NCBI GenBank assembly: GCA_948474755.1
Contig: CAOLHI010000151.1
Coordinates: 620,001 to 684,000, forward strand
DNA: 64,000 bases
Source of the DNA: Ctenosaura bakeri
Taxonomy: Eukaryota; Chordata; Lepidosauria; Squamata; Iguanidae
Direction: 5' to 3'
The stretch's first letter is position 1, and the number at the start of each line of letters is the position of its first letter. A model generated the notes under the pieces. The model was given only the letters and a program-made list of their open reading frames with translations, ran no database searches and had not been told where the DNA came from. The translations under genes were made by a program, and so were the position numbers. Positions 1 through 9,397 of this stretch are shown here, piece after piece.

Positions 1-149
1 ATAAAAACAGAAAAAATAAATAAAGCAGGCATGGAATTGACTTAATTGTAACTGGTGACTCCTATGCCAACTGGGCGCTAAATCTTTGCAGCTTTCTAAG
101 GTGCTGCATCTATTTGCAGGATAGGTTCCAGAACCCTGGATAGCTCCCG

Positions 150-236
150 TGGAGTTGGTAAAGTTTGTTTGTTTATTAAAATATTTAAATCCCATTCTAT
201 AACATGCGTTCTCAAGGCAGCCTACAATAAAACAAT
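150..236 (-). repeat. Possible SINE/LINE 3'-tail fragment
   Basis: Read on the minus strand, this stretch resembles the tail common to many reptile retroposons: a run like TTGTAGGCTGCCTTGAG, then an imperfect 'gggatttaaat' block and an A/T-rich end. On the plus strand the key motif is AAGGCAGCCTACAATAAAA near 215. The body is not recognisable, so it is a fragment at best. Confidence 0.3.
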
Positions 237-431
237 AATTTTAACCAAAAACAGTAGGAAATATCTTCAGCAGATTAAAAGCTTATTAAACAGCTTGACA
301 AGTTAGAATAAGGCAAGTTAAAATAAGACAAATAAAACTAGTTAAAACTGTTTGTTTGTTTTTTTTAAAAAATAACAAAACCACAATGCATGCACAGATT
401 TGGATAAAATCAATCAAGTCCCACAGGCTAT

Positions 432-986
432 AAGAACAAACCCATGTTTTAGGTCCTCTAGGACCAAAAATGGAAAACTAATGAAACACCAACAAAAGAA
501 AATTGGATTTTGAAAGTATTAGAAATAGCAGAAATGGATAAATGCACTACATTCATGAATGAAAAATCATTGATCACTTTCAAAATGATTGGGAATCCTT
601 TTTGGATTATATAAAGAATAAAGAAGAAAGTTTTGAGGGATTTATGCTATAAATAATATATGCTGGTAAATTCACGTATAGGTTGTAACATTTACTGCTT
701 ATATAAATTCAGGAAGAAAAAATATAGTCAAATATAGAGAGCTAATTGAGTTCAACTGAAAGAGGATGAAGGTAAATAATATATTAATAGTATTATTATG
801 TGGAGGGAAAGAAGAGTGGGGAAATGGGCAAATGTGTATTAGTTTGTATGGTGTCTTTTATATTCTTATGATTTGTATGATATATCTTGTTTTCTGTTCT
901 CTTTCCTTGTGTTATGTTTTGCATTTGATTATAAGGAAAAACAAAAGTAAAATTAAAAAAGAAAAAGAAAAAGAACAAACCCATGT
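432..986 (+). mobile_element. 5'-truncated L1 LINE insertion with 16-bp TSD
   Basis: The 16-base sequence AAGAACAAACCCATGT occurs at 432-447 and again at 971-986, flanking a 523-bp insert. The insert begins with a short coding remnant like the C-terminus of L1 ORF2, continues as a T-rich 3' untranslated region, and ends in an A-rich tail (about 949-970). Truncated 5' end, A-rich 3' end and a long perfect TSD are the hallmarks of target-primed reverse transcription by an L1-type machinery. The perfect TSD suggests a fairly recent insertion. The 5' junction carries a small inverted repeat (GGTCCT CT AGGACC, 452-465) of unclear meaning. Confidence 0.87.
462..614 (+). pseudogene. L1 ORF2 C-terminal remnant
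   Basis: The frame read from 498 gives ENWILKVLEIAEMDK and, further on, GNPFWII followed by a TAA stop at 612-614. This resembles the end of L1 ORF2 proteins: a Trp-rich segment, an (E/W)xAEMDKLT-like motif, then a W-x-PF-x-x-Y-like motif just before the stop. The same frame is closed by a TAG at 459-461, close to the 5' truncation. All upstream endonuclease and reverse-transcriptase domains are missing, so no active protein is encoded. The call rests on motif recognition by eye; a translated search would confirm it. Confidence 0.68.
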
Positions 987-2126
987 GTTGGCTTTGTGTT
1001 GGAATGATAGCACTATTGGTGCAAATTGGGGTTCTTAAGAGAAAGTATTCCTCAACCAGAATGCTCCAGTAGTTTGGAGTTAAGTTTGGACTCATTGCTT
1101 CACTGAGATAGAAACTACCAGCTGCTACTAAACACAAAGATGGGAAATGGAGGGAATCTGCAAAAGTGGATTTGCAAAATCAGCCTAACCACTGTGGCGA
1201 ATCAATTGGGAGACCATCCTTTAAGGTTAATCATTTTTGTTTTTTTACTTGGCACCTCACCAGTTGGACAATTGCATTTCTGTATGATAAGCACGCAACA
1301 AAATCCAGAATGTCTTTGGCAAATTGTTGATGGGGCTTTGTCCAGCAATACAAATGACTCATAATGTCCATCTGCAGCAGTACTTTCTGAACGTGTATTT
1401 TCTTTAATTGCTCTGTTGACAATACTACTGAGCTTTATACATGCATATGGTCAAATGGAATTCTTTAGTTTAAAAGAAAACAGAAAGTGAGGGCCATATG
1501 TCTCTGCATCTACCTAGCAGCTTATGGGTCTAGCTTTTAAAAACACCAGATAAATGTGTAGAGAATGCTTGGAAGAACAGAGAACAAATCAAAACATCTA
1601 TTGTGCTTCAAAATACTTTTGTGATTCAACAGGCTGTTAAAATTTACATTGCTACGGTTGACTCTCAGAATATATCTGATTCTTTTCAGAAAGGTCTGAT
1701 TTGTTTGACTAAATGTTGCACAGTGCTAATATAGCTCAAAGAAATGTAGGCATTTGGGAACTATTTTTCAACCATAAAAATAACCCAAAGGCTGCTATGA
1801 TCTCAAGTGGTAAAAGCAAAATAAATCTAAAAGCTCTGAGCTCTAATGGCACAAGGATATATACAGCATCTCCTTTTCGAATTGACATTTATTTACCAGG
1901 ATGAAAAATAGTTCCACGATTAGAACAAAGAAAATGAAATTTTGTTCATGTCAGCTTTGCTATGACAGGGACCATGCCTTAGGGATTGCTTTAAAGGTAT
2001 ACAGGAAGAGGAATACAGAATGAAATTGAAGAAAGTTTCCCCCCTCCCAGGGCTTTTTGAAGATAATAAATAGCTTTGTTTTATTTTGCATTATGGTTTT
2101 AGAAGTTCTTAAACATTTAAGTCTAT
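987..2126. other. No gene or clear repeat seen
   Basis: AT-rich sequence with stops in every frame and no terminal repeats, poly-A tail or known repeat motif that I can identify. It may be unique intergenic DNA or very old repeat. Confidence 0.5.
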
Positions 2127-2549
2127 GGCCCTTTTCGCATGCAGTTTCTTTTGCGAGAGGGCCCCTTGAGCATCGCGTAAATGGGAGCGGCGGTCCATAC
2201 GACGCACTCCCATTTACTCAAGAGCTGGATGCAGAGCGGACATGCACCTTTTTATTTTCAGCTTTAAGCTGAAAATGATGTGCAGTCACACAATGCTCCC
2301 GGGGCCCGCGTACACTTATCTGCTGTGCGGTATATTGGGAGCTGGGCCAGTTGCGCTTCCTGCTGCAGCACTAGCCTACAATTCCCAGGTTGTGCTGTGG
2401 TAGGAAGGGGCGGGGTGCTCGTGCGACACTTGCGCAACCAGGAAGCGCTGCAGAACTCAAGCAGCAGGGAAGCAGCAGTGTTCCTGCTGAGGCTTTTTTG
2501 CACAAGATGCCCCCCCAGCCACGCAAACGGGTAACGTGCGAAAAGGGCC
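2127..2549. mobile_element. Harbinger-like nonautonomous DNA transposon
   Basis: The ends are inverted repeats: GGCCCTTTTCGCA at the left and TGCGAAAAGGGCC (after AACG) at the right. The body is GC-rich and CpG-rich, unlike the AT-rich flanks, and holds no transposase. It belongs with the elements at 5800, 11852, 18410, 27560, 50744 and 52722, which share these termini. The flanks are nearly repeated over about 9 bp (TTAAGTCTAT on the left, TTAGTCTAT on the right) rather than giving the clean 3-bp TSD seen in the other copies. The PIF/Harbinger label is inferred from the GGCCC-TTTC terminus and the 3-bp TSDs of its relatives. Confidence 0.7.
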
Positions 2550-4029
2550 TTAGTCTATGTCACTGTTGCTTTTTAATTTTTTTCAAAAGCATCATAAGAC
2601 AACCTCTGATCATCATCCAAACCCATTTATTTAGAAATCTGAACCACACTGGTTTCAGTAGAATGCAGTGGTTTCAGTAGAACACACTTTTAAAAGTAAA
2701 TGTGCTTAGTCAAGGGATACAATAACTCCCCAATCAGCTTTGTTGTGTAGTGAGTAGGACGGAAATAAGCCAAGCTCTACTGATAGTGGCATAGTGGTTC
2801 ACTGTCCTGGTGGACCAGAGTCACTCCAACTGCCCATTGACGACTAAGGACCACACTCACTGAACATCCTAGGTTGCACTCCTGGAATTTCACAATGGTG
2901 TCACAGGTCTGGTGCAGCCCTGAATAGGACACAACTCTTGTACCACCTCCAGGAAAGCCCAACTACTTGAATAACTACATTTATACCAGTGTAAAAACCA
3001 CAACCTGACTGTGACCAGAGCCTGTTCCTTGCATCTACAAATACAAGTATGGACTGCAGAATGGGCCCATGTCACCAGTCTATCCTAGGGCGGGATTAAG
3101 GGAGCATCAACACTGGCCTAGCACAGGGGCCGGTATGGTGGAAGTGACTAATTCTGAGGCTTCATAGTGGATGGGGCCTTGCCCTGTGCTACGCTAACTG
3201 GTATGAGCTATAACAGGCCAGGTTTGGCCATTTGAAACCCGCTCTTGCTCATATATGAAACAAGCACAAAACAAAATATGTATTTGAATCAAGTATGTTC
3301 TTGGGGAAGTGAGATAGTGGGTGCAGCTCCTGCCTCCCTAAGTTTGCCCACCCCTTTTTTTCTGATGCATATTCTATCTCATCTCCCCTTTCTGCTCCTC
3401 TAGTTCTGCTCTTGCTCATACGTCAGGGCCAAATGAGAAGCACACCTCCTTGAGCTCTCCCTGGATGTGTCAGTGAACTTTGGTAAACTGTCAGAGTCTT
3501 TAAGCTGAGTCTTCCCCTGTGTTCAGCTTGTGTACTTTGTAGAAATGTGAGTATTACAAATGGCAAATACGCTTGCAGTCACCTCCATTCAATGGAATCA
3601 AACCTAGGTTGGTGACACATCCCTGGAATTTCCCACAGCTTGGAGACTTCACTTTTAGGGAGGCCTTTAGGGAAGAAATCCTTAGGGGGCTTCTGTCTTT
3701 CTACCCACAGTCCTCCATTTTTGCTTGTTTTGCCAGTCCTTCCCATCTCACTGCCCACAGGAAAAGGGCAAAGAAGTAAGAAGACAGGAAGAATGACTTG
3801 TTGGCAGGTTTGTTGGTTTTTTGGCAGGACTTCTGGGCCAGACAGATAGAGTGGGTGAAGCAAATTACAATGAACAGAAGAGCAGCTTGTAGGGCTACAA
3901 AGAGTCAGGATGAGATCTGTTGCTGAGGTGTGGGTTCTGGTAGCAATGCTGACTTGTGATTCCAGCCCTGCTTAGAAAAATATATGTAGCGTTTGTTTCC
4001 CAACTTCCTTGGATATGAATGAGAATAGT
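2550..4029. other. No gene or clear repeat seen
   Basis: Mixed-composition sequence without a credible exon. The phrase GCTCTTGCTCATA occurs near 3241 and again near 3409, which may mark a small old duplication. Nothing else could be assigned. Confidence 0.45.
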
Positions 4030-4108
4030 CATGGCAGGGGGATGGACTTGATGGACTTGATGGACTTGATGGTCTCATCCGGCTCTATGATTCTATGATT
4101 CTATGATA
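4030..4108 (+). mobile_element. CR1 LINE 3' end
   Basis: The stretch ends with the diagnostic CR1 3' signature: a GGTCTC...CTCTATGATT block followed by repeats of ATTCTATG (about 4083-4108). Upstream, the usual GGACTTGATGG phrase is expanded to three tandem 9-bp copies (4042-4068). CR1 copies are typically short 5'-truncated fragments without TSDs, as here. No coding sequence remains. Confidence 0.8.
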
Positions 4109-5799
4109 TGAAATGTGTTGTACCTGATCTAGCTTAAGAAGAAAAATAGCTGCAGACAGGATGTGTTCAAAACTTTCCTTAAAGTATGTCAAAGCAGACC
4201 ACCAACAGAAGAATAAGAGCACTGGCATGGTATACAGAAAGACATAGTGAATTCTGGCTGAGTTTATCCCTGGAAAATCACACTCACACAGAAGAAGGAA
4301 TTGCTGTTACAATCTAAGCCTGTCTTCTAAAGAGACAGGCCTTACATGCTGTAGTGTATTTTCGGTACTTCAATATATTCAAATGAGATGACTCAGAGTA
4401 GAAGAAGCTAGGCTTGGGGATGGCAACTCTTTCTGTAATCTGAAAAGCAACTTTTCTAAGCTCTTAGATAACCTATTTCTTTGAAGCAAAAGCAGCATGA
4501 AGATACCTTTTTGTATTGTCAAGATTTCATCCTATACCCTAACAAGAGAATTTTCCCCAATGCATAGTAAAATAGTTGACTATTACAGAAAGCACAGGAG
4601 ACGTTAGCCAGTTAGCGGTGCCCTGCAGATCTATTGCTAAGTGGATGGCTTTCATCAGCTTCTAATAAATGGCAAATCTTAATTAATCAATTCCATAAAG
4701 AGTGTTTCTCAGTGTCAATTTGCTGAGCAAAAGATACTGTCATGGCATCCCTTTGGTGTACTAGAGTGTAGCCTACAAAGCTGTGAAGTCAGATATGCCA
4801 TAGATTTGTATTGTTAAACCTAAGAACTGCCTCCACCCCCCAACCCTGGAAGGAAAGAGGCAGCAGCCAAGTTTGCTGCAGTAATATTTCAGCAAGGACT
4901 AGTAGCTATCATTTAATGGGAGAGCACCATCTGTGTGTAGGCTAATTTATATTAGAGAGACTGCTACAAGTTTAACTGTGGCAGTGAGAAAAGCATGGTT
5001 TTAATGAAATATGGAGGAAGTGGCTGAATAAAGGAACACTGAGAGAGAAGCTTAATGAGCTCATTTTTAATTTTGTTTTTCACATGGGGAGGGACTGTGT
5101 TTTCTTCTGGCAGGAATACTACATGAAAAATCAGAGTTATTGGAGCATAACATTAAAACTATATTATTTTATGGGTATAATGTATATTATTTTGGGGGCA
5201 GGAATATTATTTTTTCTCTCTTATTGATATGAAGATCGTTTTTTTATTTTTTTTATTTTTTTATGACTACACTAAAGGGTGTTTCTATTTTTTTTTTTGT
5301 TTAAAGTTTTTTTTAAAACCAGACTTACCATTTAAATAGTGATTTGTTTAAATGGACAAAATGTTTCACATGTATTAGAACTAGAACAACTATCTTGCAA
5401 GCAAAACTCTATTTGTTGGAGGTCACTGCTAGTATGTTAATTCATCTGTATAAATGACAAACATATTTTCTGTGTACAGGCATATACAGGTGTCTTTAAA
5501 TATATGTTTTTGGGATCCGTGATAGAATTGGATTTCCCAGGAAGAAGTATACAGGTTTTAAAGATGTCTACACATGAGTGTATGTTTCCCACATCTTGTC
5601 TGAGATCCTGCATCAAAAAATGTATATGTCACATAGCTATGTCTCCTGAGGCCACTCTCCCAAACCCACCTTGTAAGCTGTGCAGCCCCCCTCCCCAAAC
5701 ATGGCAATTTCCAGGTTGTCAGAGAGCAAGGTGATCACCCACTTTCCTTTTGTTTGACTTCATATTACAGGCACCTGAAGGGATCTCCAGGGATTTTTA
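4109..5799. other. Mostly unique AT-rich sequence with T-rich tract
   Basis: No gene was recognised. A T-rich, low-complexity tract lies at about 5220-5320. The part from about 4440 to 5080 has no repeat signature and contains runs such as TTAATTAATCAATT, so it is one place to look for conserved noncoding sequence. Confidence 0.45.
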
Positions 5800-6940
5800 G
5801 GCCCTTTCGGCACAAGGCACATGAAGCAGTTCATGCTGTTTCTTACTGTGTCTTATTGGATCCAAATAATGTGGTCTTTCCCTCATTTGCTTCCGCACAG
5901 CTCGTCGGTATGTTTCGTTTTGATTCAGAGGAGTGTGAGTTCATGAATCTGTACTACTTCGGTAGTGACCACTCCCACTACTCCCCTCACCCTGCCCCGG
6001 CGGCTGTGATTGGCTTCCCCCCCTCTTTTGGGTTGGTACTTTTGTACGTACCTATGTAAGTATGCATTTGCTATTATATAAGAGTTACTTTCCCCCCGAA
6101 AATGCCTTCTGAAAACAGGGTGAGAATATGGTAACTCCCCCCACCCAGGCAGATCACCTGGCAGAGCAAAGGTGGGAGAGTGATCTCATGCTCCCTGCTC
6201 ATCTCCACCCCACCACCGGTGTAATCCTACCCCAGAGAGGAATAGGGGGAAGGAGCTTCTTACACACCCTCCCTCCCTTCCCTTCCAACCTCAGCAGGAA
6301 CATCTCCTTGTGAGGAGGAGAGGAATGGGGGAAGGAGCTTCTAACACACACACACAGCGTCTCTTCTTTCTGCCTGGGCAGGGAGGCCCCCTCACCTAAG
6401 CAGATAGGACAGGAACCAGGAACAGAGCACTAAAATATGTTTTCCCAAATAATATAGTCTGAATATAGGGTGCTCTTCTACAGCAGTGTGTCTAATGCCA
6501 GCAAATATGGTAAAACATTTGCAAATTAGAAAACAGCTCTCTCCTTTTAACACGCCTGTCCTGTGTTTTGTCTGGTTACCCTATTTTCTAAAGTTTGCTG
6601 AACAAAACAAAAAATGGTGCCTGCCTGTCCTTTGGTGGGTGGGGACAGCTGGAGAAGGTGAGTATGCCCACAGCCCACCCTCTGCTGCCCACCAATTCAG
6701 ATCGGTGCAAGTGTATGTATCTGCACCACTGCGAAAGTCCAAATCTGCTTGATCTTGAAGAGTGTTTTGAATTTTTTCCAGTTTTCAAATAGCGTGCTTT
6801 CCCACCATATGGGGGCACATTAACTCAGGATTATGTGTGGAATGATGGTAAATAAAGCAAACCTAATTCACTCTCGTGTGCAGAACAGCTCCATGCCAAA
6901 ACACATTGACCCACATTAGTAACCCCATGTGGAAAGGGCC
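5800..6940. mobile_element. Harbinger-like nonautonomous element, 1.1 kb, TTA TSD
   Basis: The left end GGCCCTTTCGGCAC and the right end GTGGAAAGGGCC are inverted copies, and a perfect TTA flanks both (5797-5799 and 6941-6943). A TTA/TAA 3-bp TSD with GG-initial termini fits PIF/Harbinger. Its outer segments match the element at 50744-51532: the region around 5920-6030 (GATTCAGAGGA, then CCACTCCCACTACTCCCC) and the region around 6690-6830 (GTGCCCCCATATGGTGG on the opposite strand). A block of roughly 6095-6680 is absent from the 50744 copy and looks like an internal insertion or a subfamily-specific core. No transposase or DDE motif was recognised. Confidence 0.78.
6236..6350. repeat. Two-copy 83-bp direct repeat inside the 5800 element
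   Basis: GAGGAATAGGGGGAAGGAGC near 6237 and GAGGAATGGGGGAAGGAGC near 6319 are each followed by TTCT(T/A)ACACAC. The spacing is about 83 bp. It appears to be a local tandem duplication within the core block of the element; a CA-rich run follows the second copy. Confidence 0.6.
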
Positions 6941-7119
6941 TTAGATTGTCTCTGCCGATGATGTCCTTGTAGTACGTCAAGCTAAAGGAAAATAATCACT
7001 GATCCTCTCAGTCTCTAACAGTCTGATTGTGTTAGGTAGGTTGCATGTCTCATGAGCTGCAGGACCTCTACTCCTGTTGTTTGAACAGAATTACATGGAC
7101 CTCTTTGAATGGTTATTTT

Positions 7120-7243
7120 CCCCAGGTTTTTAAAGAAGCTGGATGACCATTTGCTGGGGGTACTTTGAGTGTGTGTTTCTGCACAGCAGGCAGTTGGACT
7201 CGATGGCTGTTATGGTCTCTTTCAACTCTATGATTCTATGAAA
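7120..7243 (+). mobile_element. CR1 LINE 3' end
   Basis: The order of motifs is that of the CR1 3' untranslated region: GGTTTTTAAA near 7125, CTGGATGACCATTTG, then GCAGGCAGTTGGACTCGATGG, TGGTCTCTTTCAACTCTATG and a final ATTCTATG. It is a short 5'-truncated copy with no coding portion. Confidence 0.85.
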
Positions 7244-8254
7244 TCTCCACAGGGACATTTGTAAGCAGTGTTTTCACCAGCACTAGTTCCTGAAAAGGAG
7301 ATTTATAGGACAATAGCAAGATGTGCAGGGTAAGATGGGGACAGCATTGGTTCCATCAAATCCAAAATTCTTTTATTCTCTAAAGAAACTCAAAGGTCTC
7401 CACCTTTGGAAGACTGCAGAACTCTCACTGATAGCAATAAGGTGGGTAGGTACATCTGAAAAGCGAAAGTAAGCTCCTCTTCAATACTTCATGCCCTGTC
7501 CAGCATGGATCTGCAAGTGATGGATGATCTGCCACATATCATTCCTAATTCCACTTAAGTTTTGTGCTGCCATTCCACCGTGGCACCTTCAAATGTTATA
7601 TAAACTTTCTGTCAGCTTTCTTCATTGTACCCAATTTCAACCTTTTCAAAGATTAGATGATTTTATGTATAGCAGTTTCAGAGTTTACAAATCAAGGGCT
7701 GGAGCATGAACGATGATAAAAAACAAAGAAAGCAAGGTCTAATTTGTCAAAGAAGGAAGACCATAAAACAAAATTACAGGGTCTTCAAAATTATTTGGTC
7801 CTTGGTGGTTGAGGCATCAGTCATAATAGCTATATAGATTTTCTTACAGTTAGAAGGAAAAAAAATTATATGTACCAGCCATGTCCCTTAAGAGTTTATG
7901 GACCAGCAGCTGGCTAAAACACATTACATTAGACATTACCGGCGTGGTATTAAGATCTATAAATTATCTGTCTCTCTAAAGCAAAGCAAGCGAGCCTACA
8001 AGGTATGAAAAATGAACACTTAAATGTTTATAGCTGCCACTGCAGAGAATAGTGCAAAGGATGCAACTGTTTTACTGGTGCTTTGTGTTTCAGTATGTAT
8101 TCCTCATTTTTGTTTCCCAGCTTCCTCCAAAGAGATCCTTATATCACTCTATCCACTTCATTACACTGAACCCTGTATGAGCCTCTCTGTTGAAAAGTTG
8201 ATGTTGCTTTTGACCGTGGCATTCTGAAGGTAAGCATGGATAAAGTTTCATGTA
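7244..8254. other. No gene or clear repeat seen
   Basis: AT-rich, no recognisable exon or repeat structure. Confidence 0.45.
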
Positions 8255-8400
8255 AGAGCCCAATGTTTGAATCCCTGTTTAGCCATTAAATTCAACTGGT
8301 GGCCACTGGCAACTTGCTATTTATCAGTTTTAAACTGCATCACAGGATTGTTGAGAGGAAAGATATAAACCAGAAATTATTCAGAATAAAGCTATAAGAG
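8255..8400 (+). mobile_element. Degraded tRNA-type SINE
   Basis: The motif order (TTTGAATCCCTGTTTAGCCATTAAA, i.e. a B-box-like region, then 'ACTGGTGGCC', then 'CACAGGATTGTTGAGAGGA' and 'GATATAAACCAG') parallels the SINE at 34223. The 5' tRNA head is missing or unrecognisable and no TSD could be found, so this is an old copy. Confidence 0.4.
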
Positions 8401-8947
8401 AAGGGGTAGGGAAATAATTCACATAGCAATCACAATCCAGGCCATAGTTGAGCATATTAAATTCCCACTGAAATCAATGCACCCAGCTCTGGTGACCCCT
8501 ATTCTGTGCTGGAGTGTGGTCTCGCTGTATCTTGTAACTTCTGGTACGGCAGGGTAGGTGAGGACCCCCAGATATCATTTTGATATCATCTAATTCGACC
8601 TTAGCTGGACTGGTTTTCAGTCACCACACTCCACGTGTTTGCGAGGTTCAAACAAGCACGGACATGAGTGCGGCCACTAATTGCTTTCACATTCCAGACT
8701 CTTTTGAGGCCAGCAACCCAAGCTTCACTCGTAGCTTCAGGGAACTTCCACTTGCAAACTTCACAATAACTGCGCGGCTCTCAGCCGAGCCAGTCCGGTA
8801 AGCAAGACATTTACATACTGACCAAACTATTGTCATCAAGTGTTAAGCTCATCATGTTAAATTTGACATTTCCAAAATCCTTTGTCCAGTGCCAAAACTC
8901 CTTTTGTTCTCACCTGGCTTGTCATAGCCAAAGGGTACCAACTCTCC

Positions 8948-8954
8948 TATAAAA
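8948..8954 (+). promoter_or_regulatory. LTR TATA box
   Basis: CCTATAAAAACCCC lies about 240 bases upstream of the AATAAA signal, the spacing expected between the U3 promoter and R-region polyadenylation signal of an LTR. Activity today is unknown. Confidence 0.55.
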
Positions 8955-9188
8955 ACCCCGCATTTCCAAATGGTCTTTGGACTACTTTGGACTGCCATTC
9001 CGCCCTGCTGCTAGTTGTCTAAGGAACCTCCCCTCAGCCAGCCACGCTGAGCTTTCTTCTTCGGAACCTCATCTCTCTTTCTCCAAGGACAACGAGACCA
9101 GGTGCTGCATTGCCTATCCTTCAGCTTTTCAATTCCGTTTCCCAGTTAGTTAGTGCGTGTGTGTGTTATTTATTTTCTTTTGTTTTTC

Positions 9189-9194
9189 AATAAA
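9189..9194 (+). promoter_or_regulatory. LTR polyadenylation signal
   Basis: AATAAA follows a T-rich tract and a GTGTGTGTT run and is followed by GTTATTTTTGGTT, which fits an LTR polyadenylation site. Confidence 0.55.
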
Positions 9195-9397
9195 ACTGTT
9201 ATTTTTGGTTACTTTTAAACTTGCGTGCCTGTTCCCTGACCTGAAGCCGTAGACATTGGGTTTAAAGATCCTTGCAAAGTTACCCTGCCTCTCGTTAGCC
9301 AAAAGGGTGCTCCAGCTAATTTCCCCCTATTTGGTACTTTATATTTGGCAATCTGGGTGCCCCTCCCAGGACCCCCCAAAACACAGGGTAACAATCT

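Larger units (their letters stand above)
8533..9393 (+). mobile_element. Solo LTR (subfamily A), perfect 4-bp TSD
   Basis: An 861-bp unit starts TGTAACTT and ends GGGTAACA, with ATCT on both sides (8529-8532 and 9394-9397). It has a TATA box (8948-8954), an AATAAA signal (9189-9194) and a U5-like end with CCAGCTAATTTCCCCC, so U3-R-U5 order is on the plus strand. No internal gag-pol sequence or second LTR is adjacent, so recombination to a solo LTR is inferred. It is homologous to the minus-strand LTR at 53244-54101 (shared CACTCCACGTGTTTGC and GCGGCC regions). A 4-bp TSD fits gammaretrovirus-like endogenous elements but also some Gypsy elements, so the class is not settled. Confidence 0.82.

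Noticed and set aside
2127..2549. hAT transposon with an 8-bp TSD
   Set aside because: The flanks show a near-repeat of AGTCTAT, but its relatives have clean 3-bp duplications and GGCC termini, so the longer match is taken as coincidence or later change.
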